Positions 35,276-43,103 of a stretch of DNA of 51,670 nucleotides are shown here, piece by piece; the first letter of the stretch is position 1, and each line of letters starts with the position of its first letter. This DNA comes from Chloroflexota bacterium (GTDB lineage Bacteria; Chloroflexota; Anaerolineae; UBA1429), in NCBI GenBank assembly GCA_019873625.1, contig JAIOAW010000017.1:1-51670 (forward strand), given 5' to 3'. The notes beneath the pieces are model-generated. The model was not told the DNA's origin. It worked only from the letters and a program-made list of their open reading frames with translations, and did no database searches. A program made the position numbers and the translations under genes.

Positions 35276-36620
35276 CGGAGATATCCGCTTCCTTTTCGCC
35301 CGTGGGGAGTTCGCTCGCCGGGGGAAGGGGCGTTACGAGCACTTTATCCACACGCGGGCCATCCATATCCACCACCTCGAAGCGCAACCCGGCCCATTCG
35401 AACGCATCGGTCGGCGAGGGCACTTCGCCGAGTTCCATCACCACGAACCCCGCCACCGTCTGATACAGTCCCTGCTCCTCAGAGGGCAGGGTTTCGATGT
35501 CAAAGATTTCTTTGAACTCCTCGATGGGGAGCATCCCATCCACCAGCCAGGAGCCATCTTCCCTCTGGATGGCCTGCGGCTCCTCCTCCACGCCCGCCGT
35601 AGGGATATCTCCCACGATGGCCTCGAGGATATCCGTCAACGTCAAGATGCCTTGCACACTGCCGTATTCGTCAATGACGAGCGCCATCTGCGTGCCCGAT
35701 GACTTGAAAGCCTCTAGCACTTTGAGGGCGGGCATAATCTCAGGGACGTAAAGCGGCCTACGCAGCACGGCGCGCAAGTCAAAAGGCTTCCCCTCCAGGA
35801 GGTGGAGGAGGAGGTCTTTGACGTGCACCTCGCCGAGAAGGTTGTCGAGGCTGCCCTCCGCCACGGGGAAGCGCGAATAGGGGGCCTCTAAAATCTTGCG
35901 CTGGAGCACGTCGGGGGGATCTTCCAAGTCAAGCCAGACGATATCGGGGCGCGGCGTCATAAGTGAACTCGCCAGGCGGTCGTTCAGGCGAAAGACGCTT
36001 TCGACCATATCCTGCTCGATTTCCTCGATGGCGCCGGCCTCGGCCCCCTCCTCCAAAAGGGCGCGGATTTCCTCCTCCGTCACAGGCGGTTCGAGCGAGG
36101 GGCGCACGCCGAGCAGCCGCAGAACGCCCTTCGTGGATAGGCCCAAGAAGCGCACGATGGGCCGCGTGATCAGGGCAAAGAGGCGCATCGGCTTCGCCAC
36201 GGTGGAGGCGATCCGTTCGGGGTTATTCAGGGCGATGCTCTTGGGCACCAACTCGCCGAGGAGCAACGTCACATAGGTGATGGCCGAAACGACGAGGATG
36301 AGGGATACGGTGGGCGCCACCTTCGCCAACCACGAGATGCGCCCAAGGCCCCTCGCGAGCCTATCCGCCAGGCTTGCGCCGCTCACGGCCCCCGCGAGGA
36401 TGCCGATGACCGTAATGCCAACTTGGATGGCCGAGAGGAAATCCTGCGTAGATTGGGCGAGGTCGAGGGCGATGGCCGCCTTCTTATCGCCGTGTTCTGA
36501 GCGCTGCTGGAGGCGCGACTTCTTGGCGGCGATAATCGCGAACTCGGCCATGGCGAAAAAGCCGTTCGCCAAGATCAAGAGGATCAAGAAAATAAAATCA
36601 CTTGCCAAAAGCGCACTCAC
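35259..36620 (-). CDS. CNNM/CorC-family membrane protein (DUF21, CBS pair, CorC/HlyC domain)
   Basis: A protein of about 453 residues. The N-terminal DUF21 membrane domain has three to four helices (FIFLILLILANGFFAMAEFAII, IQVGITVIGILAGAVSG). Two CBS domains follow at about 200-330 (SLMTPRPDIVWLDLEDP, ALVIDEYGSVQGILTLTDILEA). A C-terminal CorC_HlyC domain has GFVVMELGEVPSPTD and VDMDGPRVDKVLV. The family is linked to magnesium or cobalt efflux. The start is uncertain: GTG at 36620 is chosen because a promoter sits at 36658-36686, which would exclude the longer frame reaching 36686. It is the first gene of a three-gene operon. Confidence 0.88.
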   Translation of the reverse strand: MSALLASDFIFLILLILANGFFAMAEFAIIAAKKSRLQQRSEHGDKKAAIALDLAQSTQDFLSAIQVGITVIGILAGAVSGASLADRLARGLGRISWLAKVAPTVSLILVVSAITYVTLLLGELVPKSIALNNPERIASTVAKPMRLFALITRPIVRFLGLSTKGVLRLLGVRPSLEPPVTEEEIRALLEEGAEAGAIEEIEQDMVESVFRLNDRLASSLMTPRPDIVWLDLEDPPDVLQRKILEAPYSRFPVAEGSLDNLLGEVHVKDLLLHLLEGKPFDLRAVLRRPLYVPEIMPALKVLEAFKSSGTQMALVIDEYGSVQGILTLTDILEAIVGDIPTAGVEEEPQAIQREDGSWLVDGMLPIEEFKEIFDIETLPSEEQGLYQTVAGFVVMELGEVPSPTDAFEWAGLRFEVVDMDGPRVDKVLVTPLPPASELPTGEKEADISDGERS

Positions 36621-36657
36621 CCCCCTTCGGGGCGACGAACTCACGAACCTCACAAAA

Positions 36658-36686
36658 TATATATCACGGCGTTTATCAAAGCGCAA
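36658..36686 (-). promoter_or_regulatory. Promoter of the CNNM operon
   Basis: On the minus strand TTGCGC (36681-36686), 17-base spacer, TATATA (36658-36663). It lies 38 bases before the chosen GTG start. Confidence 0.6.
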
Positions 36687-36704
36687 ATCCTTCAGGCCCT
36701 CAGC

Positions 36705-36761
36705 CCGGTATAATGATCAATTGAGTGAACCATCGCTCCCCGGTACAGTGATCGTTTGAGT
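36705..36761 (+). promoter_or_regulatory. Imperfect direct repeat with promoter boxes before the FtsB-like gene
   Basis: A 22-bp unit is present twice at 36705-36726 and 36740-36761 (CCGGTAyArTGATCrwTTGAGT, period 35). TTGAGT at 36721-36726 and TACAGT at 36744-36749 are 17 bases apart and could form a promoter. The first unit also contains TATAAT. Confidence 0.48.
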
Positions 36762-36846
36762 TTGGAAAATGCGCCGGCCGTGGAGCGCCCCCTTCGGTTG
36801 ACGCCGCGCCCCCATCGCAGTAGGATACCCCCTCGAGGGGGTGCCT

Positions 36847-37290
36847 ATGACGGAACGCACAGCGCATCGGGGACGGCCGTTCACCAAAGGGCGCATCATC
36901 GGCCTCTTGGTGATCCTTTTGGCCCTCTTTTTTATGGCCTCTTTTGCCGCGAAATCTGCCGAACTCTCGCGCTTGCGCGCTTGGCGCGCCCAACTGGTCG
37001 AAGAAATCGCCCAGTTAGAGCGCCAGAAGCAGGCCCTGGAGTTGGAGAAACAGCGCCGTGAATCCTTTGCCTGGGTGGATCAGGCCCTGCGGCAGACCGG
37101 CCGAGTGCCTGCGGGGGTCATCCTTGTTACGGTGGCCACGCCGCCAGGCCCCTCAGCCCCACCGAGCGCCCCGACGCCCTCCGCGGGGCCGGCTCCGCGC
37201 GCCGTGCCCTTCCCCTTGGTGAGCAAGGGGGAACTGTTCCACAACGAGAACTGGGCTGCCTGGCTGCGGCTCATCCGCCAAAGGGAATGA
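36847..37290 (+). CDS. FtsB/DivIC-like septum formation initiator family protein
   Basis: A 147-residue single-pass membrane protein. A short basic cytoplasmic start is followed by one membrane helix (about 15-38), then a coiled coil at about 40-78 (LSRLRAWRAQLVEEIAQLERQ, EKQRRESFAWVDQALRQTG). That fits the FtsB/DivIC family of divisome parts. The Pro/Ser-rich stretch at 95-125 is a spacer, and the end is FHNENWAAWLRLIRQ. In other genomes this group bridges other divisome proteins outside the membrane. Start ATG at 36847 with GAGGGGGT upstream; GTG at 36841 is an alternative. No other division genes are nearby. Confidence 0.75.
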   Translation: MTERTAHRGRPFTKGRIIGLLVILLALFFMASFAAKSAELSRLRAWRAQLVEEIAQLERQKQALELEKQRRESFAWVDQALRQTGRVPAGVILVTVATPPGPSAPPSAPTPSAGPAPRAVPFPLVSKGELFHNENWAAWLRLIRQRE

Positions 37291-37327
37291 GCCGCCTTCC
37301 CCTCTGATCTTGCCGCCGAGGTGCGGA

Positions 37328-38416
37328 GTGAAGGCTACCATCGCGCTGCTCAAGGCCTTTGGCGAACCGCTCGCCCTGGAGGAGGTGGAAATTCCCCCTC
37401 TGAGCGCAGGGCAGGTGCTGGTGCGCGTCGAGGCCGCCGGGGTTTGCGGGTCTGACGTGCATATGTGGCGGGGGCGCGACCCGCGCACGCCGCTCCCCAT
37501 CATCCTAGGGCATGAGGGCGTGGGGCGCGTGCTCGAGGTGCGCGGCGCACGGCAAGACCTCTACGGCCAACCCGTGCGCGAGGGCCAACGCATCCTATGG
37601 GAACGGGGCGTAACCTGCGGGCGCTGTTACGCCTGCGCCGTGCTCCACGAACCGAGCCTTTGCCCCTCGCGGTGGGCCTACGGCATCCATCGCGCCTTCT
37701 CGGTGCCGCCCCATTTGAACGGCTGTTATGCCACGCACATCATCCTAGAGCCAACCACGCCGCTCATCCCCCTCGAAGAAAAGGGAGACCCCGCCGTGTG
37801 GGTGGCCGCCTCTTGTTCGGGGGCGACGGCTACCCACGGGTTTGACCTCTCGCCGGCTCACATCGGAGATACCGTGGCCATCTTGGGGCCGGGGCCGCTG
37901 GGGGCCTTTTCGGTGGCCCTAGCGCGCGCCCAAGGGGCCGCGCACGTCGTGATGATCGGCGGCACGCCGGAACGCCTCGCGCTGTGCCAGCGATTAGGGG
38001 CCACGCACCTCCTGAACCGCCAAACGACCTCCCCTCGAGAGCGCCGCGAGATGATCCTGGGCCTGACGCAAGGCCGCGGGGCAGACCTGGTGGTGGAGGC
38101 CTCCGGCAGCCTTTCTGCCGCGCGCGAGGCGCTCGATTTGGCGCGCTATGGGGGAACCGTCTCGTGGGTGGGGTTTGGCACGCCGGCGGGCGAAATGCCC
38201 CTCGCCCCTTTCGAGGCCGTGGTGCGCAAGAACCTCCGCCTGCAAGGCGTGTGGGTGAGCGACGTGCGCCATACCCTCCAGGCTGTACACCTCATCCATC
38301 AGCACCGCGAAGCCTTTGCGGCGCTCGTAACCCATCGCTTTCCCCTCCAAAAGGCCACGGAGGCCCTGCGCTGTGTGGAGGCGCGGGAAGCGATGAAAGC
38401 GGTGCTTATCCCCTGA
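37328..38416 (+). CDS. Zinc-binding MDR alcohol dehydrogenase
   Basis: A 362-residue medium-chain dehydrogenase. It has the catalytic zinc site AGVCGSDVHMWRG and LGHEGVG, a structural zinc cluster in CGRCYACAVLHEPSLC (about 97-112), and the cofactor motif ILGPGPLGAFSVALARAQG. The end shows PLQKATEALRCVEAREAMKAVL. It is threonine/sorbitol dehydrogenase-like, but the insert WAYGIHRAFSVPPHLNGCYATHIIL gives no clear substrate. GTG at 37328 follows GAGGTG. It comes 37 bases after the FtsB-like gene and may be co-transcribed with it. It is only distantly like the 31802-32830 dehydrogenase. Confidence 0.9.
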   Translation: MKATIALLKAFGEPLALEEVEIPPLSAGQVLVRVEAAGVCGSDVHMWRGRDPRTPLPIILGHEGVGRVLEVRGARQDLYGQPVREGQRILWERGVTCGRCYACAVLHEPSLCPSRWAYGIHRAFSVPPHLNGCYATHIILEPTTPLIPLEEKGDPAVWVAASCSGATATHGFDLSPAHIGDTVAILGPGPLGAFSVALARAQGAAHVVMIGGTPERLALCQRLGATHLLNRQTTSPRERREMILGLTQGRGADLVVEASGSLSAAREALDLARYGGTVSWVGFGTPAGEMPLAPFEAVVRKNLRLQGVWVSDVRHTLQAVHLIHQHREAFAALVTHRFPLQKATEALRCVEAREAMKAVLIP

Positions 38417-38436
38417 GGCAACCAGTATAGCGGCGT

Positions 38437-38465
38437 TTGGGCGCTTGGGCCAAATGGCCTATTAT
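38437..38465 (+). promoter_or_regulatory. Possible promoter for the MFS transporter gene
   Basis: TTGGGC (38437-38442), 17-base spacer, TATTAT (38460-38465), 39 bases before the ATG at 38505. Confidence 0.45.
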
Positions 38466-38504
38466 AACGTTTCGCACAACCTTCCCAAGGGAGGACGTTC
38501 GGCG

Positions 38505-39824
38505 ATGCGTGGAGCGGAACCCAAAGGGACCGCTTGGTCTCCCGAAGAGTACGAGGCTTACATCGAAAAGCACCAAGCATGGAACTTTGGCGTTAATTTG
38601 TTTGATATAACCTTCTTCAACCTGGCGATGAGTTTCATCTTTGGGTCTACGGTCCTTTCGCTCTACACGAGTTACCTGACGACCTCGGCCGTGCTAATTG
38701 GCCTCATCCCGGCGCTGCAGAACGTCTCTTTCTTCTGGCCGCAACTCCTTCTCGCCCGGCACATCGAACGCCTACCGCGCAAGAAAGACCTCCTCGTCAA
38801 GGTGAGCCTCGTCGAGCGCTTGCCTTACTTTTTCGTGGCCTTGCTGGCCCTTCTTTGGCCCTCAGCGCCCCGCCCACTGGCCTACGCGGTGCTGGCGCTC
38901 TGCTTGACCGTGGCCTCCGCGGCGGCCGGCCTTGGCGGCCCGGCCTGGAACGCGATGCTCGCCAAGGTGATTCCCCCCACGCGGCGAGGGCGCCTCTTTG
39001 GCTTGAGCAGCGCGCTCGGAGGGATCTTGGGTATGGCGGGGGCGGCCCTTTCCAGCCGCATCCTGGGCACCTACCCATACCCCATCTCGTTTGGCTTGTG
39101 CTTCCTCCTCTGTTTTGGCGCGCAAATCCTTTCCTACACGGGCCTCTCGCTCAACCGCGAACCGCCCCGCGCCCCCAACCATGAGGTGCCCGCCGCCAGA
39201 GATTATTGGAAGCGCCTGCCAGCCATCCTGCGCAACCACCGCAATTTGCGCAACTACCTCATCGCCCGCACGCTGATGATCCTCGGCGGCATGGCCACGA
39301 CCTTTTATGTCATCTATGGGCGAACGCGCTTTGGTATGCCCGATGAGGCCGTGGCGAACCTCACCATCGTGGCCCTGGCCACGCAATCCCTCGCCACGCC
39401 CCTTTTCGGCCTTTTGGCCGACCGGCGCGGCAACAAGGTAGTAGCCGAGTGGGCGTGCATTTTCGGCGTGGTGGGCATTCTGTTTGCCCTCGCGGCGCCT
39501 TCGGCGGCTTGGCTCATCGCCGTGTTCGTGGCCATCAACGTTTCTTCGTCGGCCTTTATGATTATGGCGATGAGTATGCCGCTCGATTTCGGCACGCCGG
39601 AGGAACTCCCCACCCTCGTGGCCCTCTCGAACACTGTGTTGGCCTTACCCATCCTGCTTGCGCCGCTCCTCGGCGGTTGGCTGGTGGATGTGGTGGGCTA
39701 TGGCGCGCTCTTTGGCACGGCGGCGGCCCTTTCGGCCGCCGGCTGGGCGGTGATGCGCTGGGCCGTGCGCGACCCGCGCCGTGAACTCCAAGCGGTGCCG
39801 CAGGCGGAAATACCCTCCCCATAA
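38505..39824 (+). CDS. Major facilitator superfamily transporter
   Basis: A 439-residue membrane transporter with about 12 helices in two halves. The MFS loop motif between helices 2 and 3 is only weakly kept (LARHIERLPRKKDLL). The loop of the second half is clearer (LFGLLADRRGNKVVAE at about 305-320). The N-terminal 30 residues are cytoplasmic and charged. The segment GLGGPAWNAMLAKVIPPTRRGRLFGLSSALGGI is typical of the sub-group of bacterial MFS proteins with no known substrate. ATG at 38505 follows AAGGGAGGA. It has its own promoter and is followed by the REP-like cluster, so it is probably a single-gene unit. Confidence 0.89.
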   Translation: MRGAEPKGTAWSPEEYEAYIEKHQAWNFGVNLFDITFFNLAMSFIFGSTVLSLYTSYLTTSAVLIGLIPALQNVSFFWPQLLLARHIERLPRKKDLLVKVSLVERLPYFFVALLALLWPSAPRPLAYAVLALCLTVASAAAGLGGPAWNAMLAKVIPPTRRGRLFGLSSALGGILGMAGAALSSRILGTYPYPISFGLCFLLCFGAQILSYTGLSLNREPPRAPNHEVPAARDYWKRLPAILRNHRNLRNYLIARTLMILGGMATTFYVIYGRTRFGMPDEAVANLTIVALATQSLATPLFGLLADRRGNKVVAEWACIFGVVGILFALAAPSAAWLIAVFVAINVSSSAFMIMAMSMPLDFGTPEELPTLVALSNTVLALPILLAPLLGGWLVDVVGYGALFGTAAALSAAGWAVMRWAVRDPRRELQAVPQAEIPSP

Positions 39825-39839
39825 GAGGGGTTGGGGCCT

Positions 39840-39985
39840 CCGATGGAGCGCGGGCCTCTCTCGCACCGAAAGCATAGGCACGCTAGCGCGTGCCCCTGCT
39901 GAAGCCGAGGCTTCAGCACGCCATAGCCGGAGCGCTTTTATCCCCTCTCCCGCTGGGGCGGGAGAGGGCTAGGGTGAGGGTCTTA
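39840..39985. repeat. REP-like palindrome cluster
   Basis: In the 306-base gap 39825-40130 a TGCTGAAGCC hairpin (39897-39906 with 39909-39918, loop GA) is followed by an 11-bp stem of the CCCTCTCCCGC type (39943-39953 with 39958-39968). GGGTGAGGG comes after it. The second stem is the exact reverse of the one at 18081-18106. GGAGCGCGGGCCTC near 39845 matches the third part of the family. Confidence 0.75.
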
Positions 39986-40016
39986 CCTCCCGCCCTCCGC
40001 GCGAGAGGGCGCCTAT

Positions 40017-40045
40017 TCGACAGATGCCCCAAACCGGGCTAAAAT
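40017..40045 (+). promoter_or_regulatory. Promoter for the alpha-oxoamine synthase gene
   Basis: TCGACA (40017-40022), 17-base spacer, TAAAAT (40040-40045). The leader to the ATG at 40131 is about 80 bases. Confidence 0.5.
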
Positions 40046-40130
40046 GGCGCCATCGTTCGCTCTACAAGGCGCCCTGTCATCGCCTATCGGCAGGGTTATC
40101 GGGCGTTACCACACGTTGGGAGGCGAGGCT

Positions 40131-41306
40131 ATGGATCTCTTTGAAAAATGCCGCTCCTTCACCCGCGTAGCAGAGGCCAAGGCGGCCGGATACTATCCCT
40201 ACTTTATCCCCTTGGAAGATACCGAGGGCACTGAGGTCGTCATCAACGGCAAGCGGATGATTATGATCGGCTCCAACAACTACCTGGGGCTGACCACCCA
40301 CCCCAAAGTGCGCCAGGCGGCCATTGACGCCATCAAACGCTACGGCACAAGTTGCACCGGCTCGCGCTTTTTGAACGGGAACCTCGCCCTCCACAACAAA
40401 CTCGAACAGGACCTGGCCGATTTCGTGGGCAAAGAGGCGGGGATCGTCTTCAGCACGGGGATGCAGGTGAACCTGGGCACCATCTCGGCGCTCGTGGGGC
40501 GGGGCGACGTGGTCATCACCGACCGGGAGGATCATGCGAGCATCGTGGATGGCTGCCGGCTGAGTTTTGGCGAGATGAAGCGCTTTCGCCACAACGATAT
40601 GGAGCACCTGGAGCAAGTCCTGCAGGAATCGGGCGATAAGGGCAAACTCGTGGTGGTGGATGGCGTGTTCAGTATGGGCGGCGATATCGCCCCCCTGCCC
40701 GAGATCGTATCCTTGTGCGAAAAGTATGGCGCGCGCTTGATGGTGGATGATGCCCATTCTCTGGGCGTCTTGGCCTATGGGCGCGGCACAGCGGCCCATT
40801 TCGGCCTGACCGATAAAGTGGATCTCACGATGGGCACCTTCAGCAAGGCCTTTGCCTCGTTGGGCGGCGTGGTGGTGGGCGATGCCGACGTCATCGAATA
40901 CATTCGCCACACGGCGCGCTCGCTCATCTTTAGCGCGAGTATGCCCCCCTCGAACGTAGCGGCGGTGGCGGCGGCGCTGGAGGTCATCAAAGAGGAGCCG
41001 GAGCGCACCGAGCGCGTGATGCAAATCGCCGAGCGGATGCGCCAAGAATACCGCCGATTGGGTTTCAACTGCGGCAATAGCCAAACGCCCATCATCCCCA
41101 TTCTCATCGGCGATGAGCAAAAGACCTTCCTCTTTTGGAAGGCCCTTTTCGAGGCGGGCATTTATGTAAACCCCGTGGTGCCGCCCGCCGTGCCGCCCAA
41201 CCTTTCGCTCCTGCGCACGAGTTATATGGCCACCCATACTGACGAGCAGATGGATCGCGTCCTCGAGACGTTCAGCAAGGTCGGCAAGCAGTTGGGGATT
41301 ATCTAG
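40131..41306 (+). CDS. PLP-dependent alpha-oxoamine synthase, serine-palmitoyltransferase-like
   Basis: A 391-residue enzyme that condenses an amino acid with an acyl-CoA, releasing CO2. Family segments are GSNNYLGLTTHPKVRQAA, SRFLNGNLALHNKLEQDL, ITDREDHASIVDGCRLSF, VDDAHSLGVLAYGRGTAAHFGL and the PLP-lysine motif GTFSKAFASLGG. The start YYPYFIPLEDTEGTEVVINGK and the SLIFSASMPPSNVAA and ATHTDEQMDRVLETF segments are closer to bacterial serine palmitoyltransferase than to BioF or Kbl as I recall them. If so, it would start sphingolipid-type lipid synthesis. No other bio or sphingolipid gene is in the window. ATG at 40131 follows GGGAGGCG. It overlaps the end of the convergent NUDIX gene by 4 bases. 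Confidence 0.88.
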   Translation: MDLFEKCRSFTRVAEAKAAGYYPYFIPLEDTEGTEVVINGKRMIMIGSNNYLGLTTHPKVRQAAIDAIKRYGTSCTGSRFLNGNLALHNKLEQDLADFVGKEAGIVFSTGMQVNLGTISALVGRGDVVITDREDHASIVDGCRLSFGEMKRFRHNDMEHLEQVLQESGDKGKLVVVDGVFSMGGDIAPLPEIVSLCEKYGARLMVDDAHSLGVLAYGRGTAAHFGLTDKVDLTMGTFSKAFASLGGVVVGDADVIEYIRHTARSLIFSASMPPSNVAAVAAALEVIKEEPERTERVMQIAERMRQEYRRLGFNCGNSQTPIIPILIGDEQKTFLFWKALFEAGIYVNPVVPPAVPPNLSLLRTSYMATHTDEQMDRVLETFSKVGKQLGII

Positions 41307-41995
41307 AGCAAACCGAGGCCGGCGCGCACCAAACATCGGAGGGAGCGCGCCGTCCAGATGGGCACGAAAACCGTTTCCGGCGGGAGCGGCGAGGCCGTGA
41401 GGAGGCGCACGCTCCCATCCTGCTGAAGGCCAGCATAGGGCAAAACGTCCGGCAAAAAGAGGTCTCGCCATAGCGCCCTGGGCACGGCCAGGAGGCCGAA
41501 CAGGTCGCCCAGTATGGGCTGGCCCAAGGGGCGTGCCAGGAAGGTGATGATGGCGAGCGTAGGCCAAGGGGCAAGTTCCCGCTGGCGGTAACGGTTAGCG
41601 CTAATTGTGAACAGCACGGGCAAGGGATGGGCGCGCCTCTCGAGGCTCAGGGAGGTGCGCCATCGTTCTTCATAGATGAAATGCGTCTCGGCGGCCGAAA
41701 CGACGTCGAGCGCCAGGCCGATTTCCTCCTGCGCCTCGCGTTCGAGGCACCCTAGCACCGTTTCCCCTTCCTCGATGGACCCGCCGATGCCCCCAATCCC
41801 CACGAGGAGCGCGCCATCGGCGCGGCGCTGCCAGTGCTTCGGCTTGGCCACCTCGAAATAGAGATAGTCGTCATCGAAAAGGATGGCCGAAACCCCCGTG
41901 ATGCGCCACGGCGGGCGTTCGCAGAGGGCGTCTATTGGGCGGGCCAGTTCGGGGTAGGCGTCAAAGACCTCTTGCCCGGGCGGGTGAGCGGCCAT
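41303..41995 (-). CDS. NUDIX hydrolase
   Basis: A 230-residue NUDIX protein. The Nudix box is GIGGSIEEGETVLGCLEREAQEEIG-like at about 67-92, with the REAQEE core that binds magnesium. A 50-residue N-terminal part and a 120-residue C-terminal part flank it. It would cleave a nucleoside-diphosphate-linked compound, which could be a sugar nucleotide or a damaged nucleotide. ATG at 41995 follows GAGGAG. It is the last gene of the long minus-strand operon, 7 bases after the DUF4432 gene. Confidence 0.87.
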   Translation of the reverse strand: MAAHPPGQEVFDAYPELARPIDALCERPPWRITGVSAILFDDDYLYFEVAKPKHWQRRADGALLVGIGGIGGSIEEGETVLGCLEREAQEEIGLALDVVSAAETHFIYEERWRTSLSLERRAHPLPVLFTISANRYRQRELAPWPTLAIITFLARPLGQPILGDLFGLLAVPRALWRDLFLPDVLPYAGLQQDGSVRLLTASPLPPETVFVPIWTARSLRCLVRAGLGLL

Positions 41996-42002
41996 TTTCT
42001 CC

Positions 42003-43085
42003 TCAGGGGCGCGGCACGCGGGCGATGGCCGCCTCAATCTCCTCCTGCCCATCCAGCACGCCAATTTCGAGGAGGTATTCGCGTTCCTCGCCCGGCTCCA
42101 AGAATTGCAGAATGCCCCGCGCGCGATCCTTATCGCGCCCTTCCACCAGGCAGTTGGCCGGCTCTAACCCCGTAACATAAGTGCCCGCGCAGACCATCTT
42201 CCACTGGGTAAAGCGGGGCAGTTCCGCCTGGCGATAGCGGAGATAGACGCCCAACCCCTTGCCCCCGTCGAAGGCGCGGTTCACCAAAAGGACGGTTACA
42301 AACCCATCCTCGCCGGGGATCATCTCGTGGTAGAAGCACTGCTCCTTGTAGCCGTCTATCGGGGCCTCGTAGCGGTGGTGCACCTCCAGGCCCGGCGCGG
42401 CCACCGCATCGCGCGGCGCGACGGAGCGCGAAGGCGCGATGAGTTCAGTGCCCTCATCCAGGAGCGGGAAGCCAAAGTTACAATGGTAGAGCATCATATG
42501 GGGCGTGGTCTGAAAGCCCTCATTCGCCACCACATCGCGAATGTAAAGCCGCGAGGCGCCGAGGTACGTCCAGATGCGGCGCGTGAGGGTGAGGTTCTCG
42601 CCAAAGACCACCGTCTCGCGCATACGCCCGCGCACCCACATCTCGTACTCGTCGCCGCGCCAAGCGCCGTCTGCCCAGACGTTGCTCGCCGGGATGTGCC
42701 CGATGCGCCCGTGCAAGCCCAGGGCCTGCCCCTCATCCACGCAGGGCGCGCCGGCGTAGGTCATCCCGCAGGTGGCCACCAACCCCCCATGAAAGGTGCG
42801 GAGCCACCCCAAGCCCTCGCGCTCGAAAAAGGCGGGGTGCGCCGGCCCCGGCGTGGCCTCCCAGGCGAGCGCGGCCCCCTTGTACTTACAGGCGCCGATA
42901 TCCATCCCCCGATCGAGGAGGACGGTGAACGAAAAGCCGCTCCCCGTCTCGAACTCGGCGGTGCGCACGCCCCGCCCAGCGTCCTCCAGGCGTTCCACCA
43001 AGCGCACATCGCCCACTTGAGAGGGGAGGCCGATGCGCCGCATGATATCGCGTTGGCTCCACGTGCGACCAAAGAGTTGAACCAT
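42003..43085 (-). CDS. DUF4432 / aldose-1-epimerase-like protein
   Basis: A 360-residue protein of the DUF4432 family, which has the galactose mutarotase fold. Recognised segments are FSFTVLLDRGMDIGACKYKG, FHGGLVATCGMTYAGAPCVDEG, LGLHGRIGHIPAS and GTYVTGLEPANC near the C-terminus. Members are thought to be sugar mutarotases or epimerases, and some are found in plant sugar breakdown clusters. GLEPANC and LHGRI hold the residues that in the mutarotase fold bind the sugar. ATG at 43085 follows AGGAGGG. The gap to the E2 gene is 18 bases. A mutarotase role for rhamnose or a related sugar is plausible. Confidence 0.85.
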   Translation of the reverse strand: MVQLFGRTWSQRDIMRRIGLPSQVGDVRLVERLEDAGRGVRTAEFETGSGFSFTVLLDRGMDIGACKYKGAALAWEATPGPAHPAFFEREGLGWLRTFHGGLVATCGMTYAGAPCVDEGQALGLHGRIGHIPASNVWADGAWRGDEYEMWVRGRMRETVVFGENLTLTRRIWTYLGASRLYIRDVVANEGFQTTPHMMLYHCNFGFPLLDEGTELIAPSRSVAPRDAVAAPGLEVHHRYEAPIDGYKEQCFYHEMIPGEDGFVTVLLVNRAFDGGKGLGVYLRYRQAELPRFTQWKMVCAGTYVTGLEPANCLVEGRDKDRARGILQFLEPGEEREYLLEIGVLDGQEEIEAAIARVPRP

Positions 43086-43103
43086 ACTGCCCTCCTTTGG
43101 GTG

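Noticed and set aside
40077-41567. Minus-strand open frame of 496 codons over the alpha-oxoamine synthase
   Set aside because: It is the shadow of a well-recognised PLP enzyme gene. Its product has no motif and it overlaps two real genes.
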